This document shows, in pieces, positions 24,250-34,579 of a DNA stretch of 64,000 bases (the stretch's first letter is position 1; each line of letters opens with the position of its first letter). The DNA comes from Doris montereyensis (Eukaryota; Mollusca; Gastropoda; Nudibranchia; Dorididae). The position numbers and the translations under genes are program-made. The notes below the pieces were generated by a model that saw only the letters and a program-made list of their open reading frames with translations, ran no database searches and was not told where the DNA came from. The DNA lies in the NCBI GenBank assembly GCA_037039925.1, contig JAXRKP010001088.1:78501-142500 (forward strand), given 5' to 3'.

Positions 24250-27200
24250 ATGGCTGTTCGTGCACAGTTTGAAGGAAATAATGAAGTTGGTGTGTTCTCT
24301 CGGCTAACAAATTCCTACTGCCTTGTTGCAATAGGTGGATCAGAAAATTTTTACAGGCAAGTTAGGTTAGATTCTAGAAACCTCTAGATCTAGGTAAGAC
24401 TAGATTGATCTAGAGCTAGATCTAGATTTGTCTATCCAAAATTTTAGGCCACCGTTATCCGCAAGGTGCCTTGCGAATAACGCTGAATATTGGTCCACAA
24501 GGCACCTTGCCGATAGTCCTGCTTCTGTGGCGGCATTATCCGCAAGGACCGGAATTTTGGTCAAGTTCACAGATAAGCATGTCTTGAAAAGTGTGTTAGT
24601 GTTCTGTTCAATTCAGTACCACTCCCTCCTGGTGTGTATGATTGTGCCTGTTCAGCAACCTAATTTTTTTCCCTTTCTGTGACGTATAATGAAATGAGAA
24701 GTCAAAGAAAATTCTCATTTGTCGAAATTTATTTGAAATGTAAATCTGAGAGGATAGTTTAAAAACAATTTACAACCTTTCAAACAAAATACACCTTGCG
24801 GATAACGCTTGTTCCTTGGATCCGCAAGGCACCTTGCGGATAATGACTCCCAATATTTTCATGTTCTAGATCTAGATCCTGGGTATTTTTTTTAGGTCTG
24901 TTGAAAATTCCAAATGAAATAGATTCTAGATCTAATAGTCTGTTCAACTCAGACTCAAGACTCAAATAAGGCAATAAAATAAACAAAGTGACTATTTGTC
25001 ATTATGATGAATACCTGAGAGAAAAACGCTATTTGTCATATGCATCGGATGTATTGCCGATTACTCTACGGATGTGAATCGAGAATTGGTTTAGCACTCG
25101 GGTAAAGTCATTTCAGTGTTCCAATCTGTGAGATTTCTAGGGTTCAGGAAATCTAGATATTAGCTCTAGTAGTCTAGATCTAGGTTTAAGTTTAAATCTT
25201 GATCTGAGTACTTACTTCGGTGTCACTTGAAAAGATGCGAAAAGACAGCGAGTAATAATGCCCCATGAAGCATTGCACCTAGGGTATTTTCCTATTCAAA
25301 ACAATACCAGATTCACAGCACGTGTTGTTGTTTACCGAGGTGAAATGAAAGCAAAGTTGATGTATATATCCCCAGAAGAGCTTATAATGTGTCGTATAGA
25401 TATGGCGACGATCGTCTACCTGGGAAGAGCGAAGGCTCTAAATTTAGACCAGTGCCCTATATTTAGGCTGACGACCTGACCCTCTTTAAATGGAAAATCT
25501 TTTTCGTTTCTTTTCGCATTTAAATAGGACCCCTACTTCACAAGACACGAATAGAGAGGGAGGCAGAGAAACACAAGACCAAGAAAGATAGATAAAAGGA
25601 GAGTGACACACATGTCTACATACATGTGCAAGATACAGAGAGAGAGAGACACATATATACCTTCAGATCAAATCACACATGCCACATAGATCCAGACCTT
25701 AAATGTTGAATCGTGATACAAGACTAAGAAAGATAGAAGGGAGGGTGACACCTTTACACACACGTGACAGAGAGAGAGACAAGACCAAGAAAGATAGAAG
25801 GAGATAGATACACAATACAAGAGAGAAAGAGGACAAGACCGAGAAAGGTAGAAGGAGAGAGATACATATATATATACACTATACTATACATGAGAGAGAT
25901 CTGTATATCGAATCATGCAAGTCACAGCTAGATCTTAAAATCTAATGGTGAATCGTTCCCATCCACTATATTCATCTGTATTTTGTCACATCCAGGGGGA
26001 AAATAGTGAAAATGTCAAATAATATCAAAATAAAATCATCATTAGATCTAACGTACATCCAGAAATCTAGGTTTAAATTCATAAAAACATTAGTCATTAC
26101 AAAAATACAAACTATTCCTGATTTAACTGGGATCATACTCAGGTTAATTATTAATGACGGATAGTGGCAAAGTCCACCCGTCATTAACGGCGAACCGAAT
26201 GCAGGATGAGCTCCTTTCACCATTCAAGTTATTGACGGATAATGGCAAAGTCTATCCGTCATAATGACGAATGGTGCTGGCCTAAAATAAAATGAAAATT
26301 CAGATTTAGATCGGCAATGCCGCATTTCTCACTATCTGGAATATGTTGTCTACATCATGCTGTAGGCCTAAAAATACTAGAATGTCTGCTAGCCGCTTCT
26401 AGAAAGTGTTAAGTTCTTTGATGTTGACAACAGACATCCACCAGATGAATGAGGCGATTGACACGGCGCGTGACACTTGCAGAGCAGTCATCGGAACATT
26501 TAGACCAGATCACTGGCACCGCCATAACCAATGAGAATTGGAAGCATGTTTCCACTGATAAAAAGAGTCATGATGGTCTGGATGGTCTGAATGAGACCTT
26601 TCTATTGTTTGACCCAACAGCCACCTAGTGTTGTGACCATTACAAACAGAAGAATATTCTAGAAATGTACGCTGCCTCCTTCTTCCTAATCCGTCTTGTC
26701 TATCCTCGTCGCTCTTGTTTTGACTGAAGGCTCTAAAGGGCTGACTGGTAAATGTTACGTACTTTAATGACTCTAATCCCATATCCATGGATGAACAATA
26801 TTCACCTAAGAGACCGTCTGGCTAAGAGACTTCATTTTGTTGTCTCCTGAAGACGAGCATCTTAGGCGGAGACTAATGTATTTTATTGTATCATAATAAT
26901 ATTTGTGTTTTGTTTCTTTTCAGTGTCTTTGAAGGAGAACTGGCAGATACAATTCCTGTAGTTCATGCTAGCATTGCTGGTTGTAGAATTCTTGGTAGCT
27001 TATGTGTAGGTGAGTCAGATTATAAAATTTTGCCATATAAAATGAGGACCATCATTTAATATCATTTTGGGGTCCAACATATTCTATATTAAAACCATGT
27101 TATTACATTTATCGAAAAGACTATTCAGCAACAGCGACTAATAGTGTCCAGAGACTTTTCACTATCTGTATACTATCTGAAAGTGGGCATGTCATGTTTT

Positions 27201-27296
27201 TGTGGTGGGAAACGTGTCATTGTTGTATGAGCTTTTGTTGCAAGCACATCTTTCTCTCACTCAAACTCTCTTACTGTCTTTGTCTCTTTTCTTTCC

Positions 27297-27373
<77 letters not shown>

Positions 27374-30300
27374 GAGATCGGCAGACACTACTGGGGTACT
27401 TCTTTTTCCTTTTCCTTTTTTTCACGTATCTTTCATCTTGTTGTCTCTCTCTCTCCCTTTCCAACTTTCACTGAGGTCTGCCTTTTAGTCTTTTACTTTG
27501 GGTTTTTTTTAGCATTGTATACTGACTGGATTAATTATTTTCTCTTTTCATTCATCATTCTTCTTACATGCCCAAACCATCTGAGTTAGTTTATTTCTAT
27601 TGTATACCATCTGTTCTGGTTTAATCTTGTTGAAAATTATTGTGTTTCTGATTTTGGCTCTTTTAGTTTTCCTTACTATTCTTCTGAGATGTTTCATTTC
27701 AGCTACCTGTACTTCATTGTATTCCCTACTCCTGCTATCTAAGGTCCAGTTTTCCCTGCCATAGAGGAGAGTAGGATAATAAACTGTGTTGTATACACTG
27801 CAATTTTGGTTTTTGTTGACAATTTTCATTTACCAATACATGCCTTTCCCTAGATGTTTATATATTGTCATTGCCTTTTTGGGGATTCTCTGGCTGATTT
27901 CTTCTCTTAGTTTTCCCTTGAGTTAATCATTACTCCTAGGTAATTGTTTTTATTTATCTTGTACTTCAGGAAATCGACATGGTCTTCTGCTACCCAACAC
28001 CACAACAGACCAAGAACTCCAACACATAAGAAATTCCCTGCCAGATACTGTCAAAGTCTATAGAGCAGAAGAAAAGTTGTCTGCCCTTGGAAATGTCATC
28101 GCCTGCAATGATTACGTTGCCCTTGTTCATCCAGACTTAGATCGGGTAATCTTTCTGTCAGAGGCCTTGTAGTGAAACCGTAGTGTTCTGAGTTTGTTGT
28201 CACGACGACATTGGCTCGCCTAGGTATTTGTTTACAATGTTGTACTCTTAGGAAAGGTTTGAATGATTACCAGATACAGGCAGAGAAAGGTCTCATCGAG
28301 TGTTAGTATGAAGTAAGCATACAGTACAGCAGCCTGTTAGGCGCTTCATACTAACACTAATAAGACCTTTCTCTGCCTATACCTGGGTAATCATTAGGAC
28401 TAGAGCTACTAGAGTGAGAGCTAGCTTGCACTCTAGGCCTAGGACCTGGTAAGGAGACACCCCCCCCCCCCCCCTCCCCTTCTCTCTCACCTTTCTCATC
28501 ACTGGACCTTGACATTGATCAAGTAACCTCTAGATCATGGTCCCTAGCACCAAACATTTAATTTATCCTGACTATAACCAGTAGAACTACTTAGGTTTCA
28601 TCTAAACACACTGGTATATGACTGCCCTGTAAACAGCCAAGAAATTTTTAACATGGATGTAGTATTGTGATCTGTACAACGAAATCAACTCAAAAGTCCC
28701 TCGATTGTTTACAGGGCAGTCCGGGCAAAATTAAAAATCTTACCAAAACCCCCAAAAGATCACCTTAGTTGTGGATGTGGGTAAATCAAATCAAATATAA
28801 CCCCAAAAGAAAAAACCAAACTCTCTCTGTTTATCTCTCTCCTCCCAAGATCATCTTCTTAGCTGTGGATGTGTGTAAAACCAAATACAAAAAAAACCCC
28901 CAAAACATTGTAACTCCAAAGCAATTTATCTTATAAATCATCTTCTTGGTTACAGGAAACAGAGGAGGACCATTGGAAGGTGGAAGTCTTCAGGGTGGAC
29001 ACATTGAAGGTGGAAGTGTTCAGGCATACAGTGGCCAACAATGTACTTGTGGGAAGTTACTGCGTCTTCAGCAATCAAAGGTGGAATGGTAAGTTATTCA
29101 TTTGGTCTGTCAGTGCAATCCGTGGCTGGAAGACATTGTATATTATAATACAGATGAAAACAATGAGCCTGTAAAATGATTGAAAACAGTGCAGTCTATG
29201 CTGTTTCTGACTTGTAGATCTACTTGTAGTACTAGTGGTAGTTGTTCTGTAAGTTTGCAAAGAAAACAGGATTGTCTAAGGTTTGCACTGCCAGCAGTGA
29301 AAACCCCCCCCCCCCCATAAAAAATCAACCATTCATGCTAGAGAGCTCGTTCCGGTAGGAAACAGAAGTAGAATAATAAGCCTAGAAGATGCTCCATACC
29401 GCAATCACGTATGCAATCTTTCTATAATAATCTTTCTATAGTAATGGTTGGGCAACGTTGTGATCACATATGTGTGACAAATTGTACAATGCTGTAAGTG
29501 AATCGTGATTGCACTCGTACGACAATGGTAGTCTTTGAGTTAATTCATTCAGCTCTGGCTGTTCATTCCTGGCTAATGTCCTCGTATTGGGGATTTTGAT
29601 CCAATTTTAGACAATTGCGTTAAAAAAATATTCTAAATGCTTCATCACTTTCATACTTCACACAGACATAGATAGTCTATTGATTTGTTACTGATCCAGC
29701 ATGTTAAGGGCGTTTTTTTTCATTTTTTATTTACATACTGAAATTTTGAAAGTATTTTTAAAAATGGAAACAATTGTAGCTGTTGCCTTCACTAGTCGAT
29801 GAGAGAACAATTATTGCCTGAATTAAACAATGCAATGCACTGTATCCTAGTCACCTAGTAATACACCATATGTTCCGCCCCGAAGACTCAGATCATCAAT
29901 GGATACATTGAAGTTTGAAATCCCTAGAACAAAATTAAAATATCGCACACAGCTTCTAATGTTTGGAACAGTCTCCCCAAATCAGTTAGGGAATTGACAT
30001 GTCCTGCTGCTTTTAGAAAACATTTAAAAATTCATCTTTTCACAAATAAGCTTCATTGATCCTACGCAGTATTTGTAATGCATTTATTCTTATATTTGAT
30101 GATGTAATGTTTTTATTGTTTATTCATGCCATGCTTTTATTGTTAATTAAAAATAATTTTGTGTAAATAGAACAGTATCATTGTTTTACATGCTGCTTCT
30201 TATTGTAAGTCTAAAATTTTTGATGTTATCCTGTTTCAACTTTTCAATCATGTAAAGCGCATAGAGCTTATTTCCATAATGGGTAGATGCACTCTAAAAA

Positions 30301-33300
30301 TGGATTATTAACTGATTTCTTCAAGGAAAGTTGGTTTACTGACTCTTTGTTGTTTCGACAATCCTCTAAATAATTTTCAACCCTTTGTCATTGCATCGTT
30401 CCTCTCACAGGTACCTCCAAAGACGTCAGTGGAAGATTTGGATGAGTTGTCTTCCCTTCTCCAGGTTTCGTTAGTGGTGAGTGAAATCATGTAGATAAAA
30501 TAATAACAATGGTTGTTGTCAAGCTCTACGGCTCAAGGCATGTGGCGGTTGGCCTGCTGGTAGGGGTCAACCCTCCTTTTGACTATGTGTAATGTTTAGT
30601 GGGCGGCTGGCGGGCGCACTGCTGGTGGGTCCTTACTTCTTTCCTTTCACTCTTTCACTTATCTTTCATCTCGCAGTTTGCCCTTGATGTGCGGGTACTG
30701 CTGGTAGGTCTTACTTCCTTCCTTTCACTCTTTCACTTATCTTTCATCTCGCAGTTTGCCCTTGATGTGCGGGTACTGCTGGTAGGTCTTACTTCTTTCC
30801 TTTCACTCTTTCACTTATCTTTCATCTCGCAGTTTGCCCTTGATGTGCGGGAGGTTGGCGGGTACTGCTGGTAGGTCTTACTTCTTTCCTTTCACTCTTT
30901 CACTTATCTTTCATCTCGCAGTTTGCCCTTGATGTGCGGGTACTGCTGGTAGGTCTTACTTCTTTCCTTTCACTCTTTCACTTATCTTTCATCTCGCAGT
31001 TTGCCCTTGATGTGCGGGAGGTTGGCGGGTACTGCTGGTAGGTCTTACTTCTTTCCTTTCACTCTTTCACTTATCTTTCATCTCGCAGTTTGCCCTTGAT
31101 GTGCGGGTACTGCTGGTAGGTCTTACTTCCTTCCTTTCACTCTTTCACTTATCTTTCATCTCGCAGTTTGCCCTTGATGTGCGGGTACTGCTGGTAGGTC
31201 TTACTTCCTTCCTTTCACTTATCTTTCATCCCTTTGATGTGCAGGCGGTTGGCAGGCACTGCTGGTGGGTCTTACTTTCTTTTCCTTCTTTTTTTTTCAT
31301 CTATCTTTCATGCTGCTGTTTCCTCTTAATTCAGCTTCAAGATCATCACAATGGTGGACGGGTAAATTTCAAAGAAACAAACAAACAAAAGCTTTGATTT
31401 ACGCTGAGATCAAACATAGGGTTCATGGGGGTAAATTAAACGAACAAAGAATATGGATGTTTTGGCTACCATGCACACATTATTCTCTTAAAATTATTGT
31501 TTGTCCTTCGTGATTTAAAGATTTGGGTAAATGAAAAGGCTACTTAGTTTGATGACTGAATTTACATTTGTGTGGTGTTTATGGTCTGTTTCACAGGCTG
31601 GCACAGTCAACAGAGGCAGCGAGGTTCTTTCAGCGGGTATGGTCGTGAATGATTGGATGGCTGTTTGCGGACACGACACCACCTCCACCGAGGTATCAGT
31701 CATTGAGAATGTCTTCAAACTCAATGACCATGAACCATCCCAGATTCAAACGAAAATGAGGGATTCTTTGGTCGACACGTAAGTGAAAGCTATTTATAGG
31801 AATAATGAATTTCGTTGTGAGCCTTGAAAGCAAAATTGTTTGGTGCCAAACTCTTCAAACAGTGGAGGTCGCATTGTGATAGGTGCTGAAGACAAAGTCA
31901 GCTTTTTATACATAAAGGAGCCACAGTGGAGTGAAATCAAAACTGATTAATGATAATAAGTTCTGTCTTCCTCTATGGTAAGTTGGAAGTTCTTTCAAGG
32001 CTCTTATGGCTCATAATGCCGGATCGTATCCCGGTTTCTGTAGGGTGAAACAGAACAGGTGATAATAATCACCTCCTGGACAGGACGCTAGTCACTAGTC
32101 TGTCACAGGTTTTTTTCTCCCATGCTGGTGCCTGTACCTCTTTGCACCTTGGTGGAGTGGGGGAAAATGCGTGTTAGCTGTCTTTCCCAGGGAACACAAT
32201 GTTGAATCTAGGCCATTTGGTGGAGTTGTCACTCATTGTCATTTATCACTTCATGCATAAACTGTTTGATCCAAAACTATAAAAAGATATACAGAGTGAG
32301 GAGTAGATCTATCACATGTATTAGGAAAACACAAAACTTTCAGTCGCTGATTTTCTCAAAACAATGGTAGTGGCACTTGGGACAATTTGGCTTTCGTATG
32401 TCCGTAAAAGACGTAACCTTTGAATTTAAAGGCCTTCTAGATGTCAGATGCTGTATCCGAAAGATAAGCCATCAATATACAAAGTCACTTTTTTTTTTTT
32501 TATGCAATAAAATTGATTATTGACTTTACTTAAAAATATATTACACTTACTTGGTACAGAAGTAATAGAAGAATCAGGGAAAAACATGTTACAGATAAAT
32601 GTCTACTGCATCGACAGTTTTGACCCCCGGACCACAAATTACCATCAGCTGTTTGCTCTGGGACGATATTAGTTCATGTCCCAGACTAAAATGTCGTGGG
32701 TTCAAACCCCGATGTTTGGAAAATTTTCTTTAGCTTTCTTTTTTGAGTAAAATCTACCCACCTTCCCCAGTCCAGGCATGTAGATCGACATCTAATCCCA
32801 TTTGGAGATTTTTCCAAAGGAAATTGTATACTGGTATATGTAAAAAAAATAATTCTTATGTGAATTAGATTTTTAAAATTGAAATTTTGAGATCTTTCAA
32901 TAAACAAATAAAAAGTCCTTTTTTCAGTGTTTCCAGAGCTCCCTTTGACAAAAGCTTTGAAAGGATGTAAACACATTAATTGATGATTTTTATACATTTT
33001 AGACACTGTTTGACGGAGATACAGTATTATGATGGAAAATTGGGGGACTTGGTAATCCAGAGGCAAAGTGTCAACCTCTAAATCCAAAGGTTGTGGGTTC
33101 AAACCCAGATAGCGGTTGAAAATTTTTTATTTCTTTTTCAAAATTATTTAGCAAAATCTCCTTCCGGTTCAGGTAGGTGTATCACACATAGTCCCGTTGA
33201 AGACAGCCAATAAAAGAAGGTCCTGAGTGCAGATCACAGCACTCTGTACACGTTAAAGATCCCTTGGCTGTTGACAGGGTAGTCTGGGCAAAGCGAAAAT

Positions 33301-33535
33301 TCTGGATTCAAAACCGGGACCTCATGATCCCCCAGTCCGGCAGCTTAACCACTTGGCCACCGGCGCCCACTAGTTGTGGACGTCGGTAAATCGAATCAAA
33401 TGATGGAAAATTAGGATTTAACTTTTGTTGTTGTCGACGATGGCATTGAATAGGCTCTGATTAAACTACTCTATTGACTTGTTTAGAAATCGATTCTTAT
33501 GGATGGTCTCTTCTTTCCTCCTCAGGTTGTCATAA
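24250..33535 (+). CDS. EIF6: Eukaryotic translation initiation factor 6
   Basis: EIF6 binds the 60S subunit, blocks premature joining to 40S and acts in nucleolar and cytoplasmic 60S maturation. Coding exons are 24250-24356, 26924-27009, 27970-28145, 28956-29088, 30411-30476, 31597-31778 and 33526-33535. Phases agree (2, 1, 0, 0 after an indel, 0, 2). It starts [20 protein letters not shown] in a good Kozak context (acaaaATGg). Up to Arg123 it aligns with the 245-residue vertebrate protein without gaps: [70 protein letters not shown]. The end reads [25 protein letters not shown] and [10 protein letters not shown] with TAA at 33,533-33,535. Oddities are a GC donor on intron 1, a 30-nt in-frame internal duplication in exon 4 (predicted 252 residues), one extra base in exon 4 (A run 29,077-29,079), and P-to-S and H-to-P changes in exon 5. 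It is most likely the working gene with an assembly indel. Confidence 0.93.
24357..24362 (+). promoter_or_regulatory. EIF6: GC-type 5' splice site of EIF6 intron 1
   Basis: The exon ends TTT TAC AG and the intron opens GCAAGT, the classic AG|GCAAGT context of GC-AG introns. The matching acceptor TTTTCAG at 26,917-26,923 restores a Ser codon in the conserved FYSVFEGEL. The nearby GTTAGG would give a wrong phase and an immediate stop. Confidence 0.85.
24446..24842. mobile_element. Palindromic TIR element (MITE-like) in EIF6 intron 1
   Basis: The left end TTATCCGCAAGGTGCCTTGCG and the right end at 24,821-24,842 are inverted copies, and each is itself nearly self-complementary. A further internal copy of the motif lies near 24,790. 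The length is about 0.4 kb with no coding capacity. I see no clear target-site duplication, so the superfamily is open. Confidence 0.65.
25550..25960. repeat. Degenerate tandem repeat in EIF6 intron 1
   Basis: Four or so imperfect units share 'acaagaccaagaaagatagaagg' (in pieces) followed by GA or CA runs. Two of them also share a longer 'gatcaaatca.gc.aca.agatc' block. Confidence 0.55.
26150..26265. repeat. Paired 29-nt imperfect palindromes in EIF6 intron 1
   Basis: The segments 26,155-26,183 and 26,233-26,261 both begin TGACGGATA and end CCGTCA around a shared TGGCAAAGTC core. They stand 49 nt apart. The arrangement resembles the two ends of a very small TIR element. Confidence 0.6.
27296..27372. 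repeat. (CT)n microsatellite
   Basis: Pure CT, about 38 units, in EIF6 intron 2. Confidence 0.97.
27430..27900 (-). mobile_element. LINE (RTE-like) C-terminal ORF fragment
   Basis: On the minus strand, 27,829-27,548 reads [18 protein letters not shown], then [10 protein letters not shown] and [11 protein letters not shown], then a W-containing segment. This is the connection region and tail of RTE-type reverse transcriptases. Downstream on the same strand, the complement of 'actgaggtctgcctttta' matches the GRPR tail seen at 8.26 kb. It lies antisense in EIF6 intron 2 and is decayed. Confidence 0.8.
28262..28395. mobile_element. Foldback element in EIF6 intron 3
   Basis: The arms 28,262-28,313 and 28,344-28,395 are inverted copies of 52 nt with a handful of mismatches, separated by a 30-nt loop. 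There is no coding content. Confidence 0.8.
28600..28797. mobile_element. Two SINE-B fragments, head to head
   Basis: A minus-strand fragment (about 28,620-28,680, 'actgccctgtaaacagccaag') faces a plus-strand 3' part (28,695-28,797, 'tttacagggcagtccgggca' to the TCAAA tail). A third scrap of the 3' end lies at 28,845-28,885. Confidence 0.65.
29890..30320 (+). mobile_element. LINE 3' end in EIF6 intron 4
   Basis: With frame changes allowed, the plus strand reads [13 protein letters not shown], then [20 protein letters not shown] and a stop. This is the usual C-terminus of CR1/Jockey-like LINE polymerases. The 3' UTR ends in 'gtaaagcgcatagagctt', the common motif of that group. Confidence 0.75.
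30590..31370 (-). repeat. 78/89-bp minisatellite derived from family C
   Basis: About nine head-to-tail units lie in EIF6 intron 5. The basic unit is 78 bp; some carry an 11-nt extension (GGGAGGTTGGC), giving 89 bp. Each unit equals the 5' two-thirds of a family C retroposon in minus orientation, and the last unit runs on into the rest of the family C sequence (to about 31,365). Because 78 is a multiple of three, an open 26-residue periodic frame appears ([20 protein letters not shown] and so on). It is intronic and not taken as coding. Confidence 0.88.
31983..32222 (-). mobile_element. SINE-A copy in EIF6 intron 6
   Basis: The body is well kept ('caaggctcttatggctcata', 'cctggacaggacgctagtc', 'tgtctttcccagggaacacaa'). 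The tRNA head is truncated after 'tgaatctaggcca'. Confidence 0.75.
32655..32835 (+). mobile_element. SINE-B 5' part in EIF6 intron 6
   Basis: It has the B-box region 'gtcgtgggttcaaacccc', the 'agtaaaatctaccca' spacer and 'ccagtccaggcatgtagatcgacatc', then breaks off. Confidence 0.7.
33040..33400 (+). mobile_element. SINE-B with an embedded SINE-A head
   Basis: A SINE-B copy runs from 'ggggacttggtaatccagagg' through 'gggttcaaaccc' and 'gatcccttggctgtt'. At about 33,300-33,370 it carries the tRNA head of a minus-strand SINE-A ('aaccgggacctcatgatc', 'cttaaccacttggccacc'). It then resumes with 'actagttgtggacgtcggtaaatcgaatcaaat'. The splice is 130 bp upstream of EIF6 exon 7. Confidence 0.75.
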
Positions 33536-34380
33536 AATGACTCAAATCATGTCACATGACCTGTGACGAGGAGAGAAAGAGTACACAGAAATCAGAGAGA
33601 GTGCAGTGTGGGAGGGGGACCTAGTACCGCCCGTCAATTTTTTATCTTGCTGTATCATGCGAGAAGTGAGCAAGATCCACTCCCAAGAGTTTTATAGGCG
33701 TTTTCTATATTTGATGTCCACTTTTGGGATTATCATTATCATTAAAATGTTTGACTTCCATAGGTTTTAGTTCACTAAGACAATATCTCTTGAGCTGTCA
33801 GTTTTTATGAAGCAAATTTCAGAATTTGTTTTCTCTTCCTTTGTTGTTGCTTACATAAAGTTTCAGATACGGTGGTATCCACCTAAGAATGCAGCCGTCG
33901 GAGGTAGAAACAAGCGAGTTCTTAGTCGAACTCGCACATGCCTTGTATCTTCACTTCACTAATTACATTTTTTTGTTGGTTATTCCTCTTGACCGCTCTA
34001 TGATTGAACAATTTTCTCGATTTTTTTTTAATAGCAAAAACCTACATCTTCTTTTGTTCTTTCACTGTCTCATACCTTTTTATCTTTTTTCCTCTGAGAT
34101 CACCACACATGGTGGACTGGATACATTTTTAAGGAAAAGGATTTAGACCTAGATATACTTTCACTTTCATACTGAATTTTCACTGTGCTCTGATGACAAT
34201 GTAAAAATTAAATGACTACATAGGACATTAAGAAGATGCAATAAAGCATGGACTTAATATATACCAAACCCATGTGTTTTAAGGTTTCATTATGTCTGAC
34301 CTCTGCATTTTGTTGAAAATGTTTTTGTTTGTTTGTTGGAGCCGTTCATTGCAATCGCTGTGTTGTTTGTAATAAACTGC
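33536..34380 (+). other. EIF6: EIF6 3' UTR and downstream region
   Basis: Candidate AATAAA poly(A) signals lie at 34,240-34,245 and 34,371-34,376. The first is followed by a T/GT-rich stretch near 34,300-34,340. A minus-strand family C fragment sits at 34,048-34,130. The true cleavage site needs transcript data. Confidence 0.5.
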
Positions 34381-34429
34381 TGCGTATGATGACCATGTTT
34401 AAATTTAATTCTTTCTTTCTTTCTTTTTT

Positions 34430-34482
34430 TGTCAGTTACCATTTTACCTTCCAGTGTATGGGTTTAAATGTCTGAAAATGTA
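34430..34482 (+). repeat. Dispersed repeat E, partial copy
   Basis: It shares 'cagttaccattttaccttccagtg' in blocks with 8104-8130 and 53,138-53,165. Confidence 0.4.
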
Positions 34483-34579
34483 TATATCACAACTCCCCAC
34501 TGGAACACAATGTACAGCTGCCCCTTGGGAGGCATATAAATTATAATGATTAATATATTCCAGGTGGTATCAAAAGTTC

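Noticed and set aside
30599..31290. CRISPR-like direct repeats (also 39.3, 49.6, 54.0 and 58.4 kb)
   Set aside because: The units are contiguous tandem copies without unique spacers, in a eukaryotic genome.
30599..31397. A secreted or membrane repeat protein with 26-residue periods
   Set aside because: The open frame is a 78-bp family C array inside an EIF6 intron, and units with 11-nt insertions break the frame.
31779..31784. EIF6 ending at the TAA overlapping the exon 6 donor
   Set aside because: The GTAAGTG donor and a good acceptor at 33,525 give the conserved extra residues Leu-Ser before the stop, as in other EIF6 proteins. Read-through remains only a minor alternative.
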